Source of the DNA: Adineta vaga
Lineage: Eukaryota; Rotifera
Assembly: GCA_021613535.1 (NCBI GenBank)
Contig: CP075496.1
Coordinates: 4,588,001 to 4,652,000, forward strand
DNA length: 64,000 nt
Reading direction: 5' to 3'
The translations under genes were made by a program, and so were the position numbers. The notes beneath the pieces were generated by a model, which did no database searches, had not been told where the DNA came from, and saw nothing but the letters and a program-made list of their open reading frames with translations. Positions 12,639 through 25,186 of this stretch are shown in pieces (position 1 is the stretch's first letter; each line of letters opens with the position of its first letter).

Positions 12639-15000
12639 CTAATGTCGACGTTTTAAAGTCGATTGAGTGAGATGTGTTAATAAATTTAAAAATATATTCG
12701 TTTCATTGAATGATTGTGGAAAACTACTAAGTATTCGACATGCTTCATTAGCGTACTGTTCAGCAAGATGATACGTTCGAGCTTTTCCATCACTCTAAAT
12801 ATTCAATTCGTCGAAGAGAAAAATGATTTAAAAAAGACAAATTTCTACAACTTACTTGATCAATTAATTCTATTGCTCGTTCGATATCACCAGATTCAGA
12901 AAAACGTCTTAATATAAGATTTTGTAATTCTGGAAACTAAAACATGAATAATCGACCATTAATATGAGTTATCAAAGACATCTTTGTTTGTCTATTCTAA
13001 CCTGTTGGCTAGCGAAAAGTACTGGTGCAGTTGATAAACCTAATTTTAAATCTGCTGTAGCAGGTTTTCCTAGGTCAGCATCTGTTGATGTTACGTCCAA
13101 GAGATCATCAATTAATTGAAAAGCCATACCAAAGTTTTTACCAAACTCATAAGCAAGATCTGCGCATTGATTCGTATCAATATTGGGAATATTTCCCAGC
13201 AATGCTACCTAAATAAAGTTTTCATTTGTCGGTACAATTGTTGAAAATCATTCATTGACGTACAGCTTTACATGTATTGGCAAATAGACTGGCAGTTTTA
13301 CAAAATGTTTTATTTAAATAATCTTGAAATTGTTCGGCATCACTTTCTTTGGTTGATAATTGCATAAATTCACCTGAATTAGAAATCAATTATTGAAAAT
13401 GTAAAGAGAAAACCACGTTGTAGAATAAAATACCTCGAACAAGATCTTGAATAACACGAGAGAGAAGTAATATAACATCACTATTTCCAATGCGCGCAAG
13501 CATAACCGATGAGATACCAAGAATATAATCACCTGCTAATACAGCCTGGCAAAAAAAGCATAATTGATCAGTTCATCAAATGAATCTTTCCTGTATAATC
13601 CAACTTACTTTCTTTGGTCCCCATCTGATAGCTGCTGCTGGTTTTCCTCGTCGTCGATCACTTGAATCGACTACATCATCATGAATTAGACTGGCTGTAT
13701 GAATCATTTCGCCAAGAGTTGCTATACACCGTTGATTTTCATGCAAGAAACTAAATACAAAGAATAAGGATTATTCTACGAACGAATCTTTTCTTTTCAT
13801 ATTCAATTACTTGTCTTGTTGTTGATTAAAACTTCTTGCCATAGTACATATAATCATCGGTCGAATAAGTTTGCCTTTCCCATCGAAATGATATTTAGCT
13901 AAATCGTTCAATTCTTCTTCAAAGCATCCCAAATGCTAAAAACAAAAAGCGGAAAAATTACTGACAATTACTGCACATATGACATTCAATATGTAAATAA
14001 ATAAATATATGACATTAATAAAATGAAAAGGGTAAACATCTACAGATATAAAATGACGAGATTTAAAATTGCATCCAATTTGATTCGGAACAACTAGTCG
14101 GATTTGTTGGTGCTGCTGGAGGAAGTTTTGGAATAGTTGTACCTGGTGGTGGTGGCAGAATACCACCTGGTGTAAGACTTTCTTTAGAAGTTTTAACGGA
14201 TTTTTTTGTATATTCGTCTCCTATAAAACTACTCTTGAGATTGATTTTTATCGTTTGTCCTTGTTTAAAACTTAGATCAAGTTTTGGTTGTTGTTCAGAA
14301 GAAGAATCTTCATTTGTTGATTTCTTTTCTTCTTCGTCTTTGATTTGTTTCGTTTGTTTTAAATATTTGAAATGATCTTGTAAAGCAACATTGAAATCAA
14401 ATGAATCAGATCGATCACTAAATCCAATTCCTAAGAATGCTTGTTGACCATTTTCATTTTGTACACGTATAACAAAATAACGTGTGGAATCTTCAACATT
14501 TTCTACTGCAATCGATGGATAACTTTCAATTGGACATGTAGCAAAATGTGCGCCTGTATTTCGATCTTCTAACCGAATTAAACATTTGTCACCTTTTGAA
14601 ACAATTTTCAAGCGACATATGAAATTCGGTGAATCTAATTTCCAATCAGCGGCACGATGTTTACGTGTGGTCGATTGACGTGGTGGAATGACGTAAACAT
14701 TCACTTCTGGTTTGACAAGACCTATAGATTCGTAGTTTTCATCATTCGTTAAAGATGATGAAGCCATTTTAACGCGAAAATCTGAAAGAATAAAGAAAAA
14801 AATGATCAATTAGTTCTTTTACTTACTTGTAAAATATCACGATGGATCAACTGCAGATCTTCTTTGATTATATTGATTGTTGGCTGATACTGTTCATTTT
14901 GTTTTTGAAGATTTATGGCACCAACGGATAAATACCGAGAAGAATATGAAAGTTTTGTTCGTGATAGAATTCGATTTGAAAGACAACGAAATGTAAACAT
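12639..15000 (-). CDS. PDSS1: Decaprenyl (polyprenyl) diphosphate synthase subunit 1
   Basis: Eight exons: 15000-14827, 13935-13811, 13750-13609, 13545-13434, 13373-13264, 13208-13002, 12936-12856 and 12794-12639. All phases match and give 368 residues. The enzyme elongates allylic diphosphates with isopentenyl diphosphate to build the ubiquinone side chain in mitochondria, normally with PDSS2. Residues 1-30 are Arg/Ser-rich without acids, a typical mitochondrial presequence. The substrate-binding DGKGK..RP motif, first Asp-rich motif ([14 protein letters not shown]), [14 protein letters not shown] and second Asp-rich motif (FQLIDDLLD, then [20 protein letters not shown]) are all present. Intron 1 (889 bp) is far larger than the others and contains the complete NECAP gene. 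A pyrimidine-AG acceptor signal sits 13 nt before the ATG. Divergent from the myosin gene, 607 bp away. Confidence 0.95.
14063..14767 (-). CDS. NECAP: NECAP, adaptin-ear-binding coat-associated protein
   Basis: Intronless 234-residue frame starting at MASSSL. It is an accessory factor of clathrin-mediated endocytosis that binds AP-2. The N-terminal PH-like (PHear) domain spans roughly residues 15-150 and includes the family pattern [45 protein letters not shown]. The linker is acidic and charged, with a Pro-rich stretch ([17 protein letters not shown]). The last residues SNWMQF form the WxxF motif that binds the AP-2 alpha-appendage. The gene sits entirely inside PDSS1 intron 1 on the same strand. 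A pyrimidine-AG acceptor (TTCTTTCAG) ends 14 nt upstream of its ATG. Splicing PDSS1 exon 1 to this acceptor would not join the two frames. Confidence 0.93.
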   Translation of the reverse strand: MASSSLTNDENYESIGLVKPEVNVYVIPPRQSTTRKHRAADWKLDSPNFICRLKIVSKGDKCLIRLEDRNTGAHFATCPIESYPSIAVENVEDSTRYFVIRVQNENGQQAFLGIGFSDRSDSFDFNVALQDHFKYLKQTKQIKDEEEKKSTNEDSSSEQQPKLDLSFKQGQTIKINLKSSFIGDEYTKKSVKTSKESLTPGGILPPPPGTTIPKLPPAAPTNPTSCSESNWMQF

Positions 15001-15607
15001 TAATGTTTAATATCTAGAAAAAATTGATGCCGATACGATTTGTACAATACATATCTGTTTGGCTTGGCAAATGGCAACAATAAATCTTTATTATCAATAG
15101 TGATAGTTATAGTATCGTAATCATTCATTCGTGTGTGTGGTTTGATTTTGTTTTCATCATCTATTCGTACGATGGTAACAGAAGGAAACCAATAAGGTTT
15201 TTATCGAAGGCCACCGGATTTGCCAATAGATGGCGCCTTATATCATCGGAGAAAAGGTGCTTATTTATTTGGGAACATCAGAATTAAAGAATACAGAATT
15301 TTACCATGAGATAATTTTATAATCTCGAACCGATTTCTGAATACAAAGTGCGCTTGATCGAAACTTGATAAAGTTTTCGTATATCTATTGACTTTCCGCT
15401 TGATCGATTAGGAGTGTCGTCTTTTTTCCTTTTTGCATATATTTTACATTTACCGAAGCCTGACTTTGATATACTACGACAAAAAAAAATCAATCGTTTT
15501 CTTTTCTTCGTTATACTCTCTGACGAAGGCCATTCAGTGAGTAATCAAACAAGCGTTCGACAACAACAATCAACTAAGTTTCTTTTTGCATTAGTTCTAT
15601 CGATAAT

Positions 15608-18600
15608 ATGGCAACAGTAAGTTGAACAATAATCAGTTACGTAAAGATTTTCTAAAACTATTTCGCATAGACTGCGTATATTTGGCTACCACCCGATAAG
15701 CAGGGTGAATTTGATGTAGAGATTGGTGCTCGTGTACTCGATGTTAATCAAACTCAATTGAAAGTGGTTGATGATAATGGCAAGGTTTGAAAATTTGAAA
15801 AATTTAGCATTCTTTCGTTTTAATCATCATTTAATTGTACAGGAGCGAACTATTGCCAATAATCCGGCGAATTTCAAAAAGATGCATGCTACTTCCTTTA
15901 CTGATATTCCGGATATGATTCATCTAGGTGATCTAACAGAAGGAGCGATATGTCGTAATATTTTATTACGTTATAATAAAGATAAAATTTATGTAAGTAA
16001 ATTTCATCAATTTTCTCTTAATGAAAGATGCGCGATGATTTGTTTTTCTTCACTTTAGACTTATATCGGATCAATTTTAATCGCTATAAATCCATATACA
16101 CAATTGGATTTATACAATCAACAATATTTACGTGCATATCGAAATCGAAAATTTGGTGAATTAGAACCACATACATTTGCTATTGGTGATAATGCCTATC
16201 AAAATATGTTACGTGAACGAACAGATCAAAATTCTAAATACAATCAATGTGTTATTATTAGGTTAGACATTATTCCGGAAATTTTTTTTAAAATTTCAAA
16301 ATACAATTATTCTTTTTCTAGTGGAGAATCAGGTGCTGGAAAAACAGAATCAACAAAACATATTCTTCAATGTTTAGCTGCCATAAGTGGAACAAAAAAG
16401 AATTCGAGTATTGAACAACAAATACTCGAAGCCAATCCTATTATGGAAGGTGAAATTTAGAGAGAGAGAGAGAGAAAAATCAATCTTATTTTTCTTTATG
16501 AATGATATCTTTTTATAGCTTTTGGAAATGCTAAAACTATTCGAAATGATAATAGTAGTCGATTCGGAAAATATATAACTGTTAATTTTGATAGTAATGG
16601 TGCTATTGCTAATGCTTATGTTGATCAATATTTACTTGAAAAAATTCGTATTGTTTCACAAGTAAAGATTTCTTTCTGAGAAGATAATTTATATTTGATT
16701 ACTTCGCATTTTTCTTAGGCAAAAGAAGAACGAAATTATCATATATTTTATTGTATATTAGCTGGTTTAGGCAATGAAGAACGAAATAAATTAAAATTAA
16801 CAAAACCAGCTGATTATGTGTATTTAAATAAGGTAGAAAGATTCGAGTTTAATTTCGATTCAAACAATGATTTTGTTTTTTAGAGCACACCGAAATGTGA
16901 TACACGTAATGATGCGGAAGAATGGAAAGCTATTCGACATGCTTGCAAAGTTTTAATGTTTACTGATGATGAACTCTTTGAGATTTTACGTATCTTAGCA
17001 ATCGTTTTACATCTTGGAAATATTCAATATGTTGGTAAATATCTCATACAATCATAGGAAAACTTAAAAGAGAACATATTCAATTTGTTCTTTCGTATCT
17101 TTCTACGAATGAGTAAAGCATAGCAATATTATTCAATCTTTAAACTTTCTTTTAACGATACTATAGAAAAGTTTCCAATGATGATGAAATTGTATAAACA
17201 TACTTTTATAATCTTTTAGCACAAAGCGCAAAAGGAACGGATAGTGTAACAATCAAAGATCCCAAATTAGTGGAATTTATTGCTTCATTATTAGAAGTAA
17301 GAAATCATTGATTCTTTCGCATATATATATCAAATCTTTTTCTTCTTCTTAAGGTTGATCCCAAACGATTGTCTACTTCATTAGTAACAAGAACACTTGA
17401 AGTTCAAGAAAGCAAAGTAGCCAGATCTTTGAATACAGCTTCTGCTGCTGATGTTCGGTAAGATATCAAAATAGAAAAATGTATTTTCTCATAAAATTTT
17501 TGACTCATTAGAGATGCATTTGTCAAAGGATTATATGGTCAAATGTTTGAATGGTTAATTGAACGAATTAATACAGCAATGAATAATAAAAATAATGCAA
17601 ATCGTCAGAATCCTGCCGATGACAAATTGCGTTCAGTTGGTGTTCTTGATATATTTGGTTTTGAAAAATTTGAACAGAATAGGTTTGTTTATTTCTGTTC
17701 AATGAAATAATTACTGATGAATATTTAGTTTTGAACAATTATGTATCAATTATACGAATGAAGAATTACAACAATTTTTTGTTCATCATGTATTTAAACT
17801 TGAACAAGTAAAAACGCTTTTTTTCTTAATAAAAACATCTAATTGGAAATTTCTTAAGGCGGAATATGAAAAAGAAGGTGTTAATTGGAAGAAAATCACA
17901 TTTATTGATAATCAAGAAATAATTGAATTATTAGCACGTGGCCGAATGAGTATTATATCCATGATTGATGAAGAAATGATTGTACCACAAGGTTCGGATC
18001 AAACTTTATGTGCTAAACTTCAACAACAACATGGAAAAAATAAACATTTCATCACTCAATCATCTCGACAAGTACAAAAATCACTTCTATTTGGTGTTAA
18101 ACATTTTGCTGGACCTGTTTCCTATGATTGTCTAAGTAAGTTATTAATTTGGAAATCAATATGGGAAATTTAACTAATTATTCATAGATTTTCTGGAAAA
18201 AAATCGTGATACGTTTAGTAATGATTTGAAACATGTCTTAGCAAAGAGTAACAATCGTTTAATAAAAACAATCTTCCCACTTGAAGCTTTAAATTTGGTA
18301 AGTAAATATTCTTTTTACACAAAATCTATTATCAAACAAATGTTCTTCTTAGGATGATAAAAAACGTAAACCATCCTTAGCAGCACAATTTCGTAAATCT
18401 CTCGAAGTACTACTCAATGCTCTTCGTCAATGTGAACCATTCTTTATTCGTTGTATCAAACCTAATGAATTCAAAGCTATTCATGTATGTAGGAAAATAT
18501 TTGTTAATTCATCTTCTGTGCAAGAAAAAACTTTTTAATAGAGTTTTGATCGAGAACGTGTTGTTCAACAACTTCGATATTCTGGTATGATGGAAACAAT

Positions 18601-21600
18601 TAATATTCGTCGGATTGGTTATCCAATACGTCATGATTTCAATGAATTTGTTCATCGTTATGCTTCAATAGCACCATCCTTAGAACGTATGCATAAAAAG
18701 GCGGAAGCACGTGGTGATCGTAGTGATCAACGGGCAATTGCAACAAAAATTTGTGAAGTAGCACTAGTTGGACAAGATTATCAAATCGGAAAGAATAAAG
18801 TATTTTTGAAAGATGAACATGATGCAATGTTAGAACAAGCAAGACAAAAAGTACTTGCTGATCGTATTTTAGCATTACAGAAAGCAGTACGTCGTTATTA
18901 TGCCCAACGACAATTTGAACGAGCAAAAAAATTAGCAAAATGGCTACAACAATCATGGTTATGTTATGCTGAACGACGTGCTTATTGTGAAGTAACATAT
19001 TTTTTCGATTAAATTTCATTTTTCACGTTGATTTTGTTTTCTCGTATATAGATGCGTCTTGGTTTTCGACGTTTACAAGCATTATATGAAGTACAACATA
19101 TTGGTGAAAAACAAAAACTGTATTTTGAAACATTACCTCGTATTCAGGTATGAGATGATCAATAGAATGAAAAGATAGTTCTATAATGGCTGATCTATTT
19201 TAGATGCTAGGAAAAGGTTATATAGCAAGAAGAAACGTAAAATTTCGTCCAAAAGCATTCAGTATTCTTCAAGAAAAAGTTTTGCAATATGTTGCATGGC
19301 GTGATGTTCGACGTGAACAAGTTAAGGTAGATTTGTATCATTTATTAGTGTTTATTTTGTGGAAGATTTTCTTTGATTTATTAAGGCAATGAAATTAGAT
19401 GAACTTGATGCCTTCAGAAATGAAGAAGAACGATTATTAACACCAGAATTAGGACCCGAAAAAGCTCGTGAAGCTGCTCAAGCTGCATATGACGCACGTT
19501 TAGCTAATTTAGAAGACGAAATACGTGAACAGTTACGTGTTGATATTGCGAATGCTCGTGATAAACGAGCAGGAATTTCAAGACGTTATGGACGTGATAA
19601 TGACGAGGGCGAAGATGGTGTACCAGAGGTTTGCTTCTATTTCTAATTCATACGTTGATATTTGAAAATTCTTTCATATCTTTTAGTCACGACGCACAGG
19701 AGTAAAAGAAGCAGATCCATTTAAAAGTGACGTTTCAAGAAATTCGTTTGATAAATTTGCTGCAAAATATTTTCAACATGGTTATGATGCTAAACATACA
19801 GGTGCGGAAATTATTCGACCACTTCTTGATCTCAAATCAGGTGTTGATCAAAAAGTAAATCTTAGCTTTGAACTCGTCCGATTCATCTATTACCATTTGT
19901 CTATAGGCAGCCATTGCCATATTTCAAATGATTATGAAATTTATGGGTGACAAAGATGATAATATACCAATACCCGCAAAAAGTGCAAAAAATGATAAAG
20001 AAGCTCAGCGTTTAGAATCTCAATATGATATTCTTGTGCCTGAACTTTATCCATTAATAGCTCAACAACATCAAATGAAACTCGAAGAAGAAGAAGATCC
20101 ATATGAAAGGGTATGATTTTTCGCGATAAACTATTCATTCATGACCATAGTTATTAATAGAAAAGATCAAAAGGTATTCGTGCAAAAACAGTGGCTCGTA
20201 TTCGTGCATTTAGCAAGAAATCTGTTTATCTTGAAGAACGATTAAAAAATGAAAATCCATTTCTTGAAGATCGATATTTAACATCATTAGAAAAAGTACA
20301 AATGATTACAATGTTGGGTATTATTCGTCGTCGACTGAGGTATAAATTTTCCTGATGATTTGTTCTCGATAAATCTAACTAAGAGTTATTTGTTTTTAGA
20401 GATGAAATTCTTTGTCAGATTTGTAAACAATTAAATGATCATCCAGCGTTACGAGAAAAGAAAAGTCGTGATCAAGAGAAAATGGAAAAACGTGAAAAAT
20501 CACTTATGCGAGGATGGTTTCTTCTGTGCATATGTTTATATACATTTCCACCAGGTTCAAATGTTAGCTCTTTTGAGAAAAACTATTTTGAATTTTCTAT
20601 GACACATTTTTTTCAATATTTAGTTAGTTCGATTTCTTCGAAATTTTGTACAAAATGGTCCATCAAACGTATCGGAATTTGCTGAATTTGCTTTACGAAG
20701 AACATATCGTAATGGTAGTCGATATGAACCATTAAGTATGGTAGAGATCAATGCAGTTCAACAAGCATTGCCCATGGAGATCACTGCACGAATAATACAT
20801 GGTGAAGAACAGCGAACAGTTTCCTGTGATCCAGCAACAATCGCGGAAGAAGCTTGCTTAGAACTGGCTAGACAATTAAATATTACGTCAACATTTGGAT
20901 GGTCATTATTTGCAGAATGTAAATCAGAAGTATGTAATATGTTCTTTTTTTTACTTCTAGAAGAATTGATTTCATTTATATACTTGAAGGGTTATTCTCT
21001 TGGGTTTAATAATGATCACATATATGATATATCGTCTCGATTGGAAATGGGACAATTACATAAAGGAGAAGATCCTCGAACTCTAGATATCAGTTATATA
21101 TTTTGTAAACAATTATTTGCTCCATGGGAAAATCTTGATGAAGATCCGATTGCTGTAGATTATATCTATGATCAAATTATCAATGGTAATAGAAAATGAT
21201 CAATCTTTATCTTTTAAAAGAAAATGACTTCTATTTTTTTCCTTTGTGAACTAGGTATTCGTTCGAATATTTATGTCTATGAACCTGATGCTGATCCAGC
21301 AGAATTTATATTGCTTGCTGTTCAACATTATTTTATAACTAATGGAAAAGATGTTGAACCGGAGAAAATGAAAATAGTCATTCAAGAATTGATGCCTGCA
21401 CCACAAACAAACCTACCAAATAGCGACGGAAAAACGAATAACAAGCGAATTAAACCTTTTATGACCGAAAAAGAAATTGATATTGCCGTTCAAAGTGCGA
21501 TTCAAAAAGATGCTGATGTAAGTGAAAATAGATTGATCTCCTTCATATAACATGGTCATTCTATTTTGATAGTTCAAACGTGTTATCAAACGTCTTAAAC

Positions 21601-24376
21601 AAAAACATAAAGGTCGTGATCAAGTTAAACGTGAAATAAAGAAAGATGTAATTGTCTATGCACAAGGACGATGGCCAGTTACATTTTCACGTGTATTTGA
21701 AATTCATATGCTTTCTGGTCCATTAATTGATGAAGTTCATATTGCAAGTATTTCCATTGGACGAGATAAAATTCGTCTTTATATGGATGATACATTAATC
21801 TTACTGGGTGAAATCAATTATTCAGAAATAACTGATATTATTTGTGATCAGTAAATAGAAAAACATATCAATCAATTCAAAGATTTTTTCTATGTATTTC
21901 TTTTGTGTATTTAGCGATCCTGTTTTAAATTATTATCATTATACTTTACAAACAGTCTATGGTGATTTTACTTTTACATTACCAAGTAAATACTCATCAA
22001 TATTTTTGTGATCTAATACATAATTTGATTTATATAGTGGGTGCAGATCTTGGAATTTTAATCAATCTTATTCATAAAAATTTGAAAGATCGTTCGAAAC
22101 TAGCTATTGCTCAAAAAGATTATAAACCAACAAGTAAAAGTTTATTCACAAATCTTTTGAATTTCTTTTCTTTGTTTTTTACTTTAATTAGAACGTGGTG
22201 CTGGTAAATTAGAACTACTTCGTGGTGATATTGTCGTTCTTGATGATGAAAGTAAGAAAAATATGGAATCCGGTACTATGACTGGTATCAACGATCGAAC
22301 AAATCGTGAAGGAGAATTTCCAGCGGATGTTGTTTATCTAATTCCATGTACAAGTAAACCCGATACAAAAGTTTTAGTGAGGAAATAATTTCTTAAAAAA
22401 AATGTTTCCATTCAATTCAATTATTATTTGATTTAGCGTGGACTTGTTTTACATGTTATGAAACGTGCAGTAAACTTAAATCAAGAAATGGAACAACAAG
22501 CTCATATTAATCTACATACATTACAAGCTTATGCCGAAAAATATTTTCGTTCGAAGAAAATTACTGCATGGCAATACGAGGCAACTGACATCAAAGGACC
22601 ATTATTACATCGTTTCGATGGACAAACAGAACTTTCACATAAAGCTGTACAAATGTTTCGTGCTATAATGGCATATGCAAAAATGTCTGCACAAGAACGA
22701 AAGAAAATTCAACAAAGTCATTTAGATAGTATATTTGATTATGCATTTGAAAAGAATGTAAATATACGAAAAAGAACTGCAGCAATATGAATAACTAATT
22801 GTTTATTATTTGTTTAGAAAGCATTAAAAGAAGAATTATATTGTCAATTGATTAAACAATTAACATTTTGTCAAGATATGAAAATTGAAACACGTATTTG
22901 GGAATTATTATGGCTTTTAACAGGTGTTCTTACACCGGGAAAAGTTCTTTTTCATCATGTTGCACTTTTTCTTCGGTCAAGTTCAAATCCAACTGCATTG
23001 GAATGTTATAATCGTATTCAAAAGATTCAAAAGTAATTCCCTATAATTTCAATTAACTCTTCACAATGAATCTCTTTTTTATTTTTATTTTTATTTAGAC
23101 AAGGTGAACGTACACGTGGTCCACATATAATTGAATGTAATGCCAATATCAATCGCGTAAAAATTCGACAATACGTTCATTTTCCTAATGAACATGAACA
23201 AGATTTCGTCGTTGAGTCGACAACTAAAGCCAGTGAATTAATAGCAAATATCTGTCGAGAACTGAAATTTCTTCCAAATTCCGCTACAGGACTTTCATTA
23301 TTTTTAGAAACAAGCAAAAAACGTCAGTTGATTTTTTTTCACTCAAATGATTGATTCATTTCTTTCTTGTTATTTATAGAAATTAGTATTCCAAATAATG
23401 CATACTTCTTCGACTTTCTTACACAACTTCGTGGACATGATAAGAGTAAGAAGAATTTGATTGATGATACTTATTGAACCTTGTTTGTTTTGTTTAAGAA
23501 AAACTTGATTATAAAATACATTTTCGTCGAAAACTTTGGATTGATGTTATACCAGGTGAAGATAAACAAGCGGATACAATTATTCATTTCTATCAAGAAA
23601 GAGATAATTATATGTTAGGTTTACATAAATTAGAAGTCGATGAAGCAGCTAATTTAGCTGCTCTATTAGGTAAAGCTGATCGTGGAAAAGGTGCACCTGA
23701 GTAAGTTAAGATTGAACTAATGGAAGTTTGCTTGAATATTTTGTTTCTAGAGCAAATTTAGCAAATTTTGTTCCAGGATATTTAATCAAAGCTGTTTCTC
23801 AATCTGAATGGTCAAAAGTAAATATACAAAATCAATTTTTCAAATATTCTTTTTAACAACATTGTACTTTAGAAAATCTATACTGCATCGGGTAATATTC
23901 GCGATGTAAATGATGATGAAGCTAAAATTCGCTTTTTGAAACATGTGGCTACTTGGTCAACATATGGAACAACGATGTATCCAATTAAAGTAAATTTTAT
24001 GAATGAATTTCATCAATTCTTTTTCTTCTTCTTTGTCTAGAACGAAACAGAAGCTGAATTTCCGGAAGATATTTATATCTGTATCAATCAAAATGGTGTG
24101 AGCATTTTAGATGCTAATACAAAAGTAAGAGTATTCAATCAGTTTTCCTTCGAATGTATCGAAATTGATCTTTTATTTCTCTAGGAATCTGCTGCTACAT
24201 ATCCATACTACAATTTGAATTATAATTCCAATGCAATTTCATTATTTCTTGAAGTTCGTTCAGGACGTTCATCGAAAAAATATACATTCGATACAGAAAT
24301 CGGCGATATTATTGGTGATTTAATTGATGATTATATGAAAATAGCTGATAACGAAGGCAAACAGGATGATTTATAA
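15608..24376 (+). CDS. MYO7: Unconventional myosin VII
   Basis: Multi-exon gene of roughly 35 short exons with introns mostly near 50 nt. It begins ATG GCA ACA before a donor at 15617 and ends DDL-stop at 24376. The motor domain (about 15.6-18.9 kb) has P-loop [10 protein letters not shown], switch [11 protein letters not shown], switch [20 protein letters not shown] and [14 protein letters not shown]. The neck has about four degenerate IQ motifs ending GYIARRNV. A charged helical stretch follows at 19.4-19.6 kb. The tail is MyTH4-1 ([16 protein letters not shown]... RPLL... [11 protein letters not shown]... RGW), FERM-1, SH3 (about 22.2-22.4 kb, [11 protein letters not shown]), MyTH4-2 ([18 protein letters not shown]) and FERM-2. 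This order is diagnostic of class VII, the actin-based motor of stereocilia, microvilli and adhesion. I followed most exon joins and saw no frame break. The intron at 17034-17219 is longer than its neighbours. Confidence 0.95.
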
Positions 24377-25186
24377 TGACTTCATAATTTTCTTCACTAA
24401 AAAATTTCTATTTTTATCTTTTCTTTTGTAACATGATTAACATTAAATATTAAAAAAGAAAAACTTCCTCTAATCAATTCAATTTAGTAAAGTTTGTTTC
24501 ACATTCTCAAAGGATTACAAAACGAATATCTTTCAAAGATTTTATTCATCAGAATATAGATAAAACATGAATACCAACAAACAGTAATGTATGTTTTTTT
24601 TTAAATAAGAAAACAAGAAGTTGAAAATAAACAACAGACGTTTTGTAATATAAGAAAGAGAAATATCCATCTGTCTATCATGCAAAAACAAGAAATAATA
24701 AACAGAGAATTCTAGTTTGTTTGCTTTTTTTTGTTTAAAATAAAATGTAGTTAAAACGTCAAGTTAAAATCTATATACAAACACCCACTGGTGAAAACGT
24801 TATTCTTTTTTTGTTTTTGTTTTTGTTTTTGAGAAGAAACGAAGCAAGAATGATAGCGTATAAATACATACTCATGCATAGATACGAAAAGAATAAAATG
24901 TCACAAAACCGAACAATAAAAACACAAAAAAAAGACGTTTGGGTTTTTTTTGGATTGAAAATACGGTTGTTAAACAGATAAAGAAACGAAGGAAACAGAA
25001 TGATAAGAAGAAAACAAGCAGCAATAAAATTCGACAAGAGAAATTTGAGTTCAAATATTGAAGAAAATAACTATGATAAGAATGAGATGAACAATCAAAG
25101 AAGTATTAGATCAACTCCTTTCATAGATCGTCGCAATACCAAAAGGAATGCGTACAATATCAAAACGGTTAGTTGAATAATAGTTG
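24377..25186. other. Convergent intergenic region, myosin and MARF1-like 3' ends
   Basis: AT-rich 3'-flanking DNA with A and T homopolymer tracts (for example the TTTTTG repeats near 24810). It should hold the 3' UTRs of both convergent genes. No gene seen. Confidence 0.5.
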